A DNA stretch of 64,000 nt from Tachypleus tridentatus (Eukaryota; Arthropoda; Merostomata; Xiphosura; Limulidae): NCBI RefSeq assembly GCF_004210375.1, contig NC_134830.1, forward strand, positions 44,273,094-44,337,093, written 5' to 3'. Position numbers and translations under genes: made by a program. The notes below the pieces were generated by a model. The model was given only the letters and a program-made list of their open reading frames with translations. It was not told the DNA's origin and did no database searches. This document shows, in pieces, positions 23,219 through 34,979 of this stretch (its first letter is position 1; the number at the start of each line of letters is the position of its first letter).

Positions 23219-23500
23219 GTAAAGTTTATTTCTACATGTCTTCAGTTGAGGTATTTTAAAAACTTCCTGACGAGTGAAAGAGTAGAAATACGTCATCAAC
23301 GTACCTTCTATATAATACTGGTTTGCAATATTAGCGTCAATTATCCAGCCGTTGACGTTCGTAATAAAATAGAAAAATATTTGCAAGTGTCGGAGCTAGA
23401 GGTGTTAACACCAGCTAAATCACAATGCTGCAAAATACTTCTGATGTTAAAGTTCATCAAGTATAAAAAAAGAAAAAAGACAACTGTATGTATTGTGTAA
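23219..23500 (+). CDS. Candidate terminal exon, unknown protein
   Basis: Behind a good acceptor (TTTCATCTCTCAG) lie 93 open codons, from VKFISTCLQLRYFKNFL to KKRKKTTVCIV, then TAA. It has no ATG near the front, fitting an internal start after splicing. No domain recognised; the C-terminus is lysine-rich. No partner exon was identified. AT-rich DNA can give such a frame by chance, so confidence is low. Confidence 0.22.
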   Translation, partial: VKFISTCLQLRYFKNFLTSERVEIRHQRTFYIILVCNISVNYPAVDVRNKIEKYLQVSELEVLTPAKSQCCKILLMLKFIKYKKRKKTTVCIV

Positions 23501-24386
23501 AGCGAATCACTAGTAGCGGAATAGGTAGCTACATCCTGTTCAGTTTTACATCATGCAAAGTGACAATTACAGAATATGTAAAATGAACCATTCTTTAATA
23601 AAACATTTTAATAAATTTTAAATTGTGTTGCAATGAAAAGAAAGGTCACATTACGTGAGCTTTATATGTGACACTTTGTTCGAGTAGGAAGGGATTTTTT
23701 TTTTCACGTGCATCAAACTCTCGCATCCTGAGTGTACTTAACTGAATTCCTAACGAATGTTACTAAAAAGTTCGGAGTTACTCACTCATTAAATATTACT
23801 AATTGTCTTTTTTAATCACTGAGAATCAAACGTAAGTACTGATTTTCTTTTCATTTCTGTTCCACTGAAAATCCTTGCTAATTAAAGCTTTAAAGGAATT
23901 GGATTTTTAAATATATTGGATATTTATATATATTAGTTATTGTTCAAATTAATTTACTTATCAACTGTTTTGTAATATCCTATATAAATATTACAAAATT
24001 TATTTGCTTTGCAAAACATTATGCTATCCCATCTCTATGGGCTCAGCAGGAAAGCCTGGGGAAATACAATACTAAAATTGAGTGGTACATTTACGGGCTT
24101 ACAACACTAAAATCCGAGACTAGAGGACAAATAGCTATTAGCTTTGCGATAATAAATCGATAAATAAAATCAAATATGAGGTGAAGAAACATGAAACATT
24201 CAGTAAAGGATTCGATTATATCATACTATGAAACATTTTGAAATATACTGTAGGAAAGTGTAACATTTTACTTATGGTAGGATAATGTTATCGATTGTAA
24301 AATAAATCCAGTCACTTCCCTTATTTCACTGACAATCATTTATGTAATCTAGAATACAAACACAAGTCAGTCAGTGTATATTATAT
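23501..24386. other. AT-rich sequence with a weak SINE-like fragment
   Basis: A stretch at about 24085-24155 (GGGCTTACAACACTAAAATCCGAG, then ACAAATAGCTATTAGCTTTGCG) resembles a decayed SINE B/C copy. Otherwise nothing seen. Confidence 0.45.
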
Positions 24387-24800
24387 ACAGGGTGTCCGAA
24401 AATGAATATACCAAAGACAAAATAATATAACTTAATTTTTATTTGAGATAACAAAAGTGAACACAAAGACAAATAGAGGGTTGTAAGTTTTAATAAGTAA
24501 TTGAATTCTACGTGTTTTCAATCATTCACTGTAATTAATCTGATTCTGTGTTCAATTTCTGAGAAAACATTTTCTGACATAGATGTTTCTTTATTATTTC
24601 AAAAAGCCCCAGAGATGAAAATCTAAGTGGGTTAAATCTGACGAATGAGAGAACTATTTTACATGTCTTCCCATACCAATCCAAGGTTCTGGAAAAGTTT
24701 GGCTTAAAAATACTTTAACAATTCAATGAAAGTGGAGTTGTGCTCCATCCTGTTAGAAGATAGCTCTTGGTAACAAGTCAGAAGTTTCTCGGAGCTGTAT
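24387..24800 (-). mobile_element. Mariner-like transposon remnant
   Basis: The left edge reads ACAGGGTGTCCGAAAATG, a terminus type common in mariner-like elements. On the minus strand from about 24760 to 24560, broken frames give QDGAQLHFH, FPEPWIGMG and SDLTHLDFHLWGFLK. These are the QDGA-PH, FP-RWIGR and SPDLTPLDFFLWG blocks of this transposase superfamily. Several stops break it. The right end was not found. Confidence 0.82.
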
Positions 24801-24811
24801 AATAAAGTACT

Positions 24812-24858
24812 CTTGTTGTATGTGTAGGTATGAATTGTTGTATGTGTAGGTATGAATT
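24812..24858. repeat. 23-bp direct duplication
   Basis: TTGTTGTATGTGTAGGTATG plus AAT is present twice in succession. Confidence 0.9.
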
Positions 24859-25117
24859 GCCATTCACAGTTCGTTCGTCAAAAATCTAAGAATAAAACAA
24901 AACTTCTTACAGCAAAACAAAATTTACAACCTTGTCACTTGTATTTATATTCAAGTTATGTTATTATCTCATATAACAATAAAGTTATTCAACTTTACGT
25001 TTGGTGTATTCATTTGCTGACAGCCTGTATACAGTGTTTTCACGTAACCTCATTTGCAGATTGTAAAGTGCGCTAAAATATTCAAGAACAATGGCTAGAC
25101 TTCAAAGCAAATACTTG

Positions 25118-25330
25118 AATATTCCACTTCTGTTAAATGTCAGTCATTAGCAAAATGTGGAACCGCTTCCAAACAAACAAAAGAAATATTTAGATGTTCC
25201 ATTTTTGTTCTCTGTCAATCATTAGTAACATGTGGAACCGCTTCCAAACAAACAAAAGAAATATTTAGATGTTCCATTTTTGTTCTCTGTCAATCATTAG
25301 TAACATGTGGAACCGCTTCCAAACAAAATA
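25118..25330. repeat. 75-bp tandem repeat, about 2.8 copies
   Basis: The unit contains GTCAATCATTAGTAACATGTGG, AACCGCTTCCAAACAAAC and AAATATTTAGATGTTCC. Copies 2 and 3 are nearly identical; copy 1 is diverged and copy 3 is partial. Confidence 0.93.
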
Positions 25331-25942
25331 TAGATTTGTTCTGACGTCTGCAATAGATAGAACATTATTCAGAATACGCACAGGTGACTACTGCCTGTCA
25401 ATATTATTAATCATTAGATACCTGCCATGAAAGTAAAACATATGTTTGCACCCGCAATCAGATACCATGTTAGTTCAGTGATATTAGAACCAGACTTCAA
25501 AAAGATGCTTGTACGACAACTTTCCAGTAAGAGTGCATTTTCACTCACAACAAAATACAGAGTAGTTTTTCAGAGTTAGCAAACATCCAGTATACAAACT
25601 AACTAACTACACGTGAACCAATACATATATATATAATATTATTGGAGATAATCCATGTCCCTTCCTATGTGCCAAATGAAGCGAGTATTCTAACTTAATG
25701 AAAACCTGAATCGATATCCAACGCTACTTTCTTTTATAGTGATTGAAATATGGTATGAGTAGGCATAAGAAGTAATGGAAGTAACCAACTGTACATCCAG
25801 CGGAATAGTATTTTTATTGATACACAGTACAAGAACTTATAACTGCTAACGCTGGTATGCGCTCCTGTGATTAGTCTTGACTTCAACCTAATGAATTATA
25901 GCTCCAAAGTAATGAACTTGTCGAGACAAAAGTGACATACCT
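25331..25942. other. Unassigned sequence
   Basis: No clear gene. Minus-strand frames near 25440-25570 are broken and unrecognised. Confidence 0.4.
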
Positions 25943-26132
25943 GCACGCTTGTTAAAGACGTTGAGAGATGTGTCACATCTTGTCAAGTGACCCTGTAGAT
26001 CTCTGTCTCAGACAGCCAGTTCTTCAACGAGACTGACCATTAATTCCTCTACCAGATCTGCGCTATGTTTTATTCTAACTGGTACTTTATTTGATATAAG
26101 ACGACAAAGAGCATCTTTTGGTTAACACATTG
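25943..26132 (-). pseudogene. Possible coding exon or relic with in-frame TGA
   Basis: On the minus strand a single frame gives KDALCRLISNKVPVRIKHSA, DLVEELMVSLVEELAV, a TGA, then DRDLQGHLTRCDTSLNVFNK and RA. It ends exactly at GCAG|GTATGT, a strong splice donor. The charged/hydrophobic pattern looks protein-like on both sides of the TGA, which could be a decayed CGA. I do not recognise the family. It may be an exon of a pseudogene or a fragment of an unlisted transposon protein. Confidence 0.3.
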
Positions 26133-26477
26133 TTTTTAAAAACTTCTCCTAAACGTTCACAGCATCTCTTTTTCTTACAAATAAAGTTTTAACAAGCAGA
26201 GAAAGACAACAACTATTTAAAAGTAACACTTACTGTAAACGTAAATGCAGAAATAAAATATTCCTTTGATCAGACAAGTATGAAATTTCCTTGTGATATC
26301 CATCTGCTTTAAAAACAGATATCTCAAAGCCAAACTTTTACCCTTTTATACCACCAAATCATGGCAAATGGCGTGTTTCAAACACTTTTTCTAGTGGTTT
26401 AGTAAATTTTATTTGATTTGTAACATAAAAACCATTAAAAGCTACGTCTTTACAAGTATTGTAGTAATAAAATATTT
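26133..26477. other. AT-rich spacer
   Basis: No feature seen. Confidence 0.5.
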
Positions 26478-26736
26478 CTTTGTTTGTTTGGAATTTCGCG
26501 CAAAGCTACTCAAAGATTATCTACGCTAGCCGTCCCTAATTTATCAGTGTACCAGTAGAGGGAAAGCAGGTGGTCATCACCACCCACCATTAACTCTTTT
26601 ACCAACGAATAGTGGGATTGATCGTCATATTATAACGTCCCAACGGCTCAAAGGGCGAGCATGTTTGTTTCGACGGGGATTCGCGACCCTCATATTACGA
26701 GTCGAACGCCTTAACCCACCTGGCCATGCCGGGCCA
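26478..26736 (-). repeat. SINE family A, near full-length
   Basis: Head GGCCCGGCATGGCCAGGTGG on the minus strand, with a shortened B-box side, then middle and 3' module with GTTT tail. Confidence 0.93.
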
Positions 26737-27059
26737 ATAAACTATTTAAAGCAAAACGAAAATTACAATTAAAGACTCTAAATTAGTAAGCTATATACTA
26801 ACAATTTATATATTAACAACCATTATGATAAACCCGTCTTACGCATAAATCCTAACAACGCTGCATAAAGTGAGTTACTATTATTTCCTTTGGTTCTTTA
26901 TTGTTATATGAACACCCCTAAAACCATCGCTTCACACGTATAGCTCTTCTACATACACAGAATATTGTTTGAGTAGTTCTGTAGTAAAATATACCAATTA
27001 TCCAGTTGACACTGTCGAGCGTGTCGTACTCGTTAGCGTGCCTGGAATGTATATTGAAA

Positions 27060-27280
27060 AGGTGTCGTGCTTCGCGTCCCGTTGCCATGAAAACCCTCCC
27101 TGCACGTTGAAGTCGTGTGTACACTGTTTGAGTGGTAATCGAATCTCATTTTTCGATCTGGAAAGTGTTGGCGGTGGGTGATTTTCACTGGATAATTTTT
27201 GTTTCTAGTCTACTAGTTCAAAATCAGAGACAGTTTTGCACAGATAGCCTTTATGTAACCTTTGAGAGAAAAATAGTCTG
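27060..27280 (+). repeat. SINE family A, decayed copy
   Basis: GTTGGCGGTGGGTGAT and CAGATAGCCTTTATGTAACCTTTGAG keep the 3' half order. The 5' half is only weakly alignable. The two overlapping 68-70 codon frames at 26918-27181 are not supported as genes. Confidence 0.55.
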
Positions 27281-27495
27281 AACTGACTAAACCTACTAAG
27301 TTGCATTAGGCCTGAAACTTATATCACAAAGGTCACTCGAGACAAGTTATATCTCTTCCGTTGAAAGACTTCGTTTTGAATAATTTTAAATATTTTGAAG
27401 TAATACATTAAATAATAACATAAATAATCCTATTTTTGTCACATTATTTTTATCGCCTTAGCATATAATAATAATTTTAAGAATTTTTTTCTAGT

Positions 27496-27606
27496 TACTT
27501 CTACGGATTTACAACGCTAAAGTCAGGGGTTCGATTTCCATCGGTGTGCTCAGCAGATAGCCCGATGTGGCTTTGCTCTAAGAAAACACAGAAACACACA
27601 CACTCT
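27496..27606 (+). repeat. SINE family C, near full-length
   Basis: CTACGGATTTACAACGCTAA, B box GGGGTTCGATTTCC, GCTCAGCAGATAGCCCGATG, TGGCTTTGC and an ACACAC tail. Confidence 0.9.
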
Positions 27607-27749
27607 AGCTACTTCTTATTCCTTTAACTTACAATAGAAAAAAATTACTAAAATGAACGTGCATTTTTATCATTCAGAAACTGTAATGTGAAAAGTTACG
27701 ATCATATTATTGGCAAAATTAATTCATTAACCATTATAATAAATTTATA

Positions 27750-28489
27750 AGCCTGGTGTAACCTAGTGGTTACGGAACTCTACTCACAATCTGCGGGTCC
27801 CAAGTTTGAATCTCATTCACAACCAAACATGCTTATTCTTTCAACCTTATGATGGCAATTACCGTATTTTCCGCCTAATAAGCCGAATTTCTGGCCCTAA
27901 ATTTTGGACCTGATTTTTGGGGGTCGGCTTATTGGCCGATCACTCCTTTCGGAAATTTCTTTTCTTAGGAAATGTTTTTCTTTTGAAAATTACCATAGGC
28001 GGTAATTTTGTCCCATCAGCAAAGCACGTTAAGACTACAGTGAAACGTTGTTTCTGGAATTTCATTGGTTACCTAATTACAGTGAGTGGAGCCAATAACG
28101 AATGACATATTGATTCCATCTCTGTCTCAATACGACACGTTCTGCTTTACTACAGAACGCCAATGATCACACACAACATGCATGCTGACACTGAAACGAG
28201 ACTAAGAAATCATTTTGAAGAAACTTGTCACTTCTTAAAAATGGCTTCGGCTTATTGGGCAGTAATAAGCAAAAACCCTCATTTTCAGAGCTGAAAATTG
28301 GCCTCGGCTTATTAACCGGAAAATACGGTATGTAACGGTCAATCCCACTATTGTTTGATAAAAGAGTAGTCCAAGAATTGGTGGAAGGTGATGTTGACTA
28401 GCTGTCTTCTCTTTAGTCTATCTCTCCAAAATTAAGACAGCTAGCGCAGATAACCCTCGTGTAGCTTTGCGCAATATTCAAAAGATACA
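27750..28489 (+). repeat. SINE family A split by a MITE
   Basis: The head and middle (27750-27859, with CCTAGTGGTTACGG and AAACATGCTTATTCTTTCA) continue at 28331 with TGTAACGGTCAATCCCACTA, the rest of the middle and the 3' module. The break is at the family's TTATAATGT site, which supplies the TA target. Confidence 0.92.
27862..28328. mobile_element. MITE with CCGTATTTTCCG ends, inserted in a SINE
   Basis: The 467-bp element starts CCGTATTTTCCGCCTAATAA and ends with the inverse form TTAACCGGAAAATACGG, flanked by TA on both sides. The decamer AATAAGCCGA or its inverse occurs twice near each end. It has no transposase frame; a 62-codon frame at 27917 is not convincing. TA duplication suggests mobilisation by a Tc1/mariner/pogo-group enzyme. 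Confidence 0.93.
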
Positions 28490-28591
28490 ACTGTATTAAA
28501 TTCATATGTTTACACATAAAACGAATACAGAAGTTGAGTAAATTATGTTTAAGCGATTTTTGAACATCATCAAGTCGTTACAATCCATATG

Positions 28592-28715
28592 CCCCCTGCT
28601 AGTACAGCGGTAAGTCTACGGATTTACAACGCTAAAATTAGAGGTTCGATTCCCCTCGGTAGGCTCAGCAAATAGTCCGATATGGCTTTGCTATAAGAAA
28701 ACACACACACACACA
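28592..28715 (+). repeat. SINE family C, full-length
   Basis: CCCCCTGCTAGTACAGCGGT, CTACGGATTTACAACGCTAA, AGAGGTTCGATTCCCCTCGG, GGCTCAGCAAATAGTCCGAT, GGCTTTGCTATAAGAAAAC and an (AC)n tail. This is the best copy of the family in the window. Confidence 0.95.
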
Positions 28716-29719
28716 GTTCAAATTTTCATAACTGGGCATACTCTGTCTGATGACTGCGCATCCTGACAATTGCTCTGTAGCCTAGTTATATTGCAAAGGG
28801 CTTCGTTGTAAGTCTGTCATATTTGAAACATACACCCTCCTCCGTGCTTGTTTTTCGTAAGTCATATAGTGTACGAGAATAATGGCGTTCTGGCGATTGT
28901 TTCAACAGTGTGAGAGCCCAAAAAAAGAAGAAAAAAACATAGACGAAATGAAACAGCAAAACCCCTTGTTTCATTCTCTAAGTGTTTGATATATGTTGTG
29001 CAAACAGTTTGTGTACACGTGATTTGTGTCCCATTTCCTTCAGACGGAAATACTTCTGTATAAAGTTGTGTACTATTACCACTAGTCCGCGTGTTCGTGT
29101 ATTCTCATCTTCTGATAAACGTTCATAGCACTTTGTTTTCCACAGATGGAGTACGACTCGTTACAAGTCTCATTCTGTGTGGTCCTGTATCCCAAACTGA
29201 TATACATACCTTTCTTTTTCAATGCAATTAGTATAAGGGATATCGCCATCTTGGAAATTCTAAATCCACGACTTGAACATGTATTTTTAATGCGAGTGAA
29301 TGAAACACCAAGGAATTGAAAATGTAGTTCTGATACATCCCGTCCAAACATAGCTATGCCATCTATAATTATCACATGACTTGCTTATTTGCAAGGTCGT
29401 TTTCATACAACCTTCTAATGATTCAACATAACGTAGTTTACCCTATATATTTGCAACATCCACTAAATACAACAAAACGTTTTGATTGGAAAGATTTCAC
29501 TATCTAAATATAAAAACTCGAATTTTACAACAGTCGATAACTTAAGTAGAAATTTAGTACCCTAACATAAAAGAAATCAGTTATGCTATCGTCCAAATAA
29601 CCAATACGTTAAAAATTGAAATGTGTAATTTACGAGAATACAACGAAATACTTTAGTTAATGAAAGCTCGTCATTCATTAAATACAACCGTATTTGTTAC
29701 TATTTTCACATTATAGAAT
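28716..29719. other. Unassigned sequence
   Basis: G+C is slightly raised at 28740-29380. A 97-codon minus-strand frame (29082-29375) has no recognisable motif and I do not call it. Confidence 0.45.
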
Positions 29720-29850
29720 ATTTTTGTGTTTGTTTTTTGTAAGTATAAAGCTGTAAAGTAGGCTAGCTATGGTGTACGCACTAAAAGGTTCGAACTCCGA
29801 ACCTCAGTATTGAAAACTCCCAACACTACTGCTGAGCCACATACTGGTGA
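29720..29850 (-). repeat. SINE family B, diverged
   Basis: Minus-strand order: ACTGGCTCAGCAG-like front, GAGTTCGAACCTTTTAGTGC, then a degenerate module and AAAC-rich tail. Confidence 0.6.
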
Positions 29851-30231
29851 AAATGTAATATGTGACGAGAAATATGCCATTGTATTTTCAAAATTTCTCT
29901 ATTCACTACACAAAATATTTAAATTAGTGTTACTAAAACATAACATTTATTTTATTTTTCTATAGTTTCAACGTTTCGTCTTATAATAGAAGGCGCTGTT
30001 TCTCAAATATCTTAGTATGCGTTTTGTTTCTTTTAGCAACAATGCGCTTAACTTTTGTTTCAATTATAATTCAGTTTAAATTCAACTACAATATCAACAT
30101 GAAATTTATCGTAGCTATACTACGTGATAAATCACAGGTAAAAATTCATTTATGCTGACATAACACTTAATATGCAAAGCACGCCATTACCCCAAAGACT
30201 TAATTATTTTTCTAGATACTTCGTTTCATTG
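29851..30231. other. AT-rich spacer
   Basis: No feature seen. Confidence 0.5.
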
Positions 30232-30496
30232 GTTTTAATTTCGCGCAAAGCTACACGAGAGCTATCTGCGCTAGCCGTCCCGCATTTTGCAGTGTAAGGC
30301 TAGATGGAAGGTAGCTAGTCATCACTACCCACCGCTAACTCTTGGGCTACTCTTTAATCAGTGAATTGTGGAGTGACCGTAACATTATAACTCCCCCACG
30401 GCTGAAAGGGCGAGCATATTTGATGAGACGGGGATTCGAACCCGCGACCCTCAGAATGCGAGTCAAACGCCCTAACCACCTGTCTATGCCAGGTCT
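30232..30496 (-). repeat. SINE family A, full-length
   Basis: Complete module order on the minus strand, from CCTGGCATAGACAGGTGGTT to the GCGCGAAATT tail. Confidence 0.93.
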
Positions 30497-31684
30497 AAGT
30501 TTATTTCACTCAGATCAAATATAACGAATTATGCTCATGATGAATATAGCTGTGGTCCAAAGTTTCTTAGGTTTTTATCATCTGGTTAACAAACTTGTGT
30601 TGAGCAACTAGTAATTTAATATCAGTTAAACACAGCTGTTTTCCGAACACGTTAAAGTTTAACATTAAACTCATTATATAAGCTAATTTCTCACTTTCAA
30701 TTTTTATTTTGTAAAATGCAATATTAGACAAGTTATTAATTCGAAATGCAGAAAACACGTGCCTTGAAACAGGTACCAATGGTATTACATTCTTTTACAA
30801 TTTACGTCACCCGATTACAAAAGGTAATTCGAGTTCTTTACTTCGTTAACACGCATATGTATAAATATACGGCATTTAAATTATATATAGTGTAAAGGCA
30901 CTCACTTTATTATTTCATTACGTGTCATTTTTTTCTTTTAGGTTTCACGTGCATCGATTATTGTTGTTAAATTGAATTCGATAATCCCGTGAAACAAGAG
31001 TTAACAATTATGAACGTGTACCTTACGTTGATTTAGTCATGAGGTCCCATCTAATGTACTTCCTACAAACAGTCACAAGGTACGTGGATATGCAACTAAT
31101 TAAAACATGTTTAACAAACTAGTGACACGGTAAGCAGTTTTGCTATGCGTGTATGAATGCATTTTTTCTGTTGTTTTTTTTTCGATCACTAATGCATACG
31201 TTTATGTCGCTAAACGAAGGACATACATTTAAAGCACAACTTGAAACATGGTAATTATTGTGAATATTAAATTCACTATGGACTGAGTGTTACATAAAGT
31301 GTTCTTCAGAGCAAAACTAAGAAAAAACATTTATATATACATATATAAATTCAGTGACAGAGAAGTATGAACTTAAAATTTAACAGCGTGTCGATGTTAA
31401 AACATGGCAACCTGGGCATATTTAAAAAAAAAACTTTATTGTAATCCATTCAAATAAACATTTATTTCCTGTTAATTGTTCTCCCAAACCATGACAGTTT
31501 TATTGTATACACTAATATGTGAATTTACATTGTAAATACTACTTCCACGATTCATATGAACTAGTGTAACGAAAGAGCTAATGATGAGATAAGCAAATTG
31601 AGAACGTATGTAATAGTAGTCTAGAGAGATGCTAAAATACGGAGAAAATTAAAAGATGGAGAAACGATAAAATTGAAATAGGTA
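30497..31684. other. AT-rich sequence
   Basis: No gene recognised. A 70-codon minus-strand frame at 30567-30779 is unsupported. Confidence 0.5.
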
Positions 31685-32091
31685 CTCTGATAGGTGGGCT
31701 GATGTATAAATAACTATCTGATAGCTGTGCTGATGTATAGATAACTATCTGATAGCTGGGCTGATGTATAAATAGCTATATGATAGCTGGGCTGATGCAT
31801 AAATAACTATCCGTTAGCTTGGCTGATGCATAAATAACTATCCGATAGCTTGGCTGTTGTATAAATAACTATCTGATAGCTGGGCTGATGTATAAATAAC
31901 TATCTAATAACTGGGCTGATGTATAAATAACTATCTAATAACTGGGCTGATGTATAAACAACTATCTAATAACTGGGCTGATGTATAAATAACTATCTAA
32001 TAACTGGGTTGATGTAAATAACTATCTAATAACTGGGTTGATGTATAAATAACTATCTAATAACTGGGCTGATGTATAAATAACTATCTAG
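31685..32091. repeat. 31-bp minisatellite, about 13 copies
   Basis: The unit is of the form CTGGGCTGATGTATAAATAA plus CTATCTAATAA. Early copies have GATAGCT and later ones AATAACT at the junction, so two sub-types expanded in turn. Confidence 0.96.
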
Positions 32092-32805
32092 ACAAAAAAA
32101 ATGTTGAAATAAATTGACTGGCGAACATCTAGATGTGAAACTCGTAAAATACCACAGCCATTACTTACTTGTAATACGAAATTTGAGGTTTTCTTCTTAC
32201 ATTCTTTAGTGTCAACTTCTGAAGATTGCACCTTCAGTGTTAGTGAATAACGAACGCCTTCTTTCTCCTATAAAAAAGAAAAGAATGTATGTAAGGCATG
32301 ATGAAGAATACTAAATCTTCCCTAAGTGTTCTTACTCGAGATTCTGCCTGTCCATATCTTCACAAGACGTTTTATTATTTTGTTGAAAGAAGTTCGACCG
32401 AAACTAATAGACGTTGGTTATCTCATTCTATTCTGTTGCGCATAGCGCACGCTCGGGTCTCGCAGCATTTTGTTGTTGTTGTTCTTTTTGTCCAAGAACG
32501 TATTAATATCGTTTGTATAATAGGATTTCTCTGCTCATAATACTCGTATGAATACAGGTCTACAAAACTGCATCATAAAGGAAGGGAGAGAATAGTGGCA
32601 GGAGGGAACAAACATAGAGGATAAAGGAAGACCTTGGTGATGGAAAATTTGATCTTTAAAACCTGGAACCAGTAGATAGGATTACTGATTAATATTGTTT
32701 TGGACAAACATGGTTGTCAAAGAAATAAAGAAAAACTACTCTTTCCATACGTCATTATTCTGTACGTTGAATATTCGAATGATGAATTTCATTGGTGAGG
32801 TAATA
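32092..32805. other. Unassigned sequence
   Basis: An 80-codon frame at 32298-32540 has no recognisable motif. Confidence 0.45.
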
Positions 32806-34388
32806 CGATAAAACCTGTCTAAGGCGGAATCGCAAGGGACCGAGTGAAATTTCCGGCTTAAACAGGTTTTTTTCGGCTTATATATATTATTATATATAAA
32901 TTTTGAGTGGAACGTTATACTTGCTTCACTCAAGAGAAGTAAGACGTTTGTGAATAAATTTATACTGTTTATGCTATATTTATTGGAATAAGAACAAAAA
33001 TAGACATTCAAAATATACATAAGTACACAAAATCTTAATCAAATTTATTTGAAGACAGTGTTCAATTTCAACTGTTTCGTTTTTTTTAATGGACTTTCTC
33101 ATGAAGTTAAAATAGAACGCCAATTCTGCGGTCTTTTTATGAAGTTCATTTTCCCCCTTCGTCTTTGCATACAATTTGATAGCGTTAATATAACTTAACA
33201 CTTGCGATGAAGTAGGAATTTCTATTTCCTCACTGTCTTTTCCATTTTGTTCATCTTCTGAATTTCTCACACTGTTACCATTTTGCGATTCTATTATAGA
33301 TTTTAAATAAATTTGATAACTTCGTTTAAACATTCTTGTCAACGTTCACAAAACTTTCCGTGTTCACAGAATCATCTGCATCAGTCTTCTAAATCAAAGT
33401 TTGAATTTCACTTGAATCATCATAACAAACAACTTCTCCACAATCTTCGTCATTATCAGGAATAAATCCACAGTTTCGAAAACACTTTATTATGCATTCA
33501 TCTTTTATGCATTTGATTGAATGACATAAAAATACAATTGCATCTGACCAGTCAATTTTCATGGTCACTTCAGATGCTCTCTTACAGTCGTCCATGTTTG
33601 CAATAATATACTGAAGCATCAATTTTCTGTATTTCAATTTTATACACTGTATAATTCCATTATTTAGTGGCTGTAGAACTGATGTTGTACATGGAGGTAG
33701 AAAGACTAAACAGACATTTGAAAGTTGAACTTTTGGGTGACAAGTTGCATTATCTAGGAAAAGTAGAATATTCCTATTTTCTTGTTCCATTTTTCTGTTT
33801 AATTTGTTCAAAAATTCCTCGAATATAGCACTTGTCATCCACCATTATTATTCGCTTTCCATTCCACAGGAACTTGATTCTTCCTCAAATCTTTGAAACA
33901 GCGCGGATTTTCACTTTTACCTGTTACCCATGGCAACGTTTCCCTAAATTTTAAAATTAGGGAAGATAGGAATTCATTTTTTCGTGAGAATTATTTAAAG
34001 AGTAAAATTTTGCACTTAAAAGACAAATATATTTTTACAAATCACGAATCTAATTTAACTGCAAAAATAAGTATTGCAGAAAAAAGAACTAAATATATTT
34101 AACCAATACTTACTGTAACAAAATGTCCGAGAATTTATTAATATTTAAACAAATTATTAAAAAAACAACAATTTATTAATATTTAAAGAAATTATTAATT
34201 AAATAAGAAATTAATATTTTATCAAAACATTTTTTCCGCCTTACTCAGGTTCTAATCCTACTTGTTGATAGATGAGGTAAGTGAAAGAGAGTTGCGCAGG
34301 TTCCGCAATATATGCTGCAAAATTTTAATATTTCCGACTTGTACAGGTTTCCGCCCGATGTAATTTCTGGCTTAGACAGGTTTTACTG
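32806..34388 (-). mobile_element. Pogo/Tigger-type transposon, internally deleted
   Basis: Ends CGATAAAACCTGTCTAAGGC (left) and the inverse of CAGTAAAACCTGTCTAAGCC (right), both flanked by TA. Each end has further AGGTTTCCG/CGGAAACCTG-like motifs inside (for example around 34250, 34300 and 34345 on the right). The transposase on the minus strand keeps only its C-terminal half. About 400 bp near 33950-34230 is AT-rich and does not encode the DNA-binding part. Confidence 0.93.
32980..33945 (-). pseudogene. Tigger-like transposase (DDE_1) C-terminal half
   Basis: The frame begins abruptly with WVTGKSENPRCFKDLRKNQV, then PVEWKANNNG, a frame change near 33838, and WMTSAIFEEFLNKLN. RNILLFLDNATCHP carries the second catalytic Asp. 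LPPCTTSVLQPLNNGII follows, where the third Asp is replaced by Asn (29 residues later, a DD29D spacing). A further C-terminal segment at 32980-33342 is acidic and lysine-rich. The N-terminal HTH domains and the first Asp are absent. Broken and catalytically dead. Confidence 0.9.
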
Positions 34389-34484
34389 TAGTATTTTATA
34401 CGAATCGGCTGTCATCATGTCTCAATATGTTGTACAGCATAGCTCAATAATATTGGTTTAATCAGTAATATAATCGGAAGCCTA

Positions 34485-34762
34485 CTTTTGTTTGTTTGTT
34501 TTGAATTTCGCTCAAAGCTACGCAAGGATTATCTGCACTAACCGTCCCTAATTTAGCAATGTAAAGCTAGAGGGAAAGCATCTAGTCATTACCACCTACC
34601 GCCAATTCTTGAGCTACTCTATTACCAACGAATAATGGAATTGACCGTCACATTATAAATCCCCACGGCTGAATGTGCGAGCATGTTTGGTGCAACAGGG
34701 ATTCGAACCTGCGACTCTTGAATTAAGACTCGAGTGCCTTAACCACCTGGCCATGCCGAGCC
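34485..34762 (-). repeat. SINE family A, full-length
   Basis: Complete copy on the minus strand. ACTTTTG lies on both sides, a probable short target duplication. Confidence 0.93.
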
Positions 34763-34979
34763 ACTTTTGTTGTTTGTTTCTTTTAGGCTCTTATATTCCT
34801 CAGAAGCACATATGTGCTAAAATACAAAACTTATTTGATTTGCATATCTTCTGTTGACGGATTCTAAACACTTATGATGCAAATACAAAAGCAAAGTATA
34901 CAAAACGTAAGTTTTTGGTACTGATCACATGATAAAACCACACTTAGACACCTACATTAACTTCTTGAATGGCTACAAA

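Noticed and set aside
29082..29375. 97-codon minus-strand frame
   Set aside because: No motif, no splice signals and a mixed composition; not distinguishable from chance.
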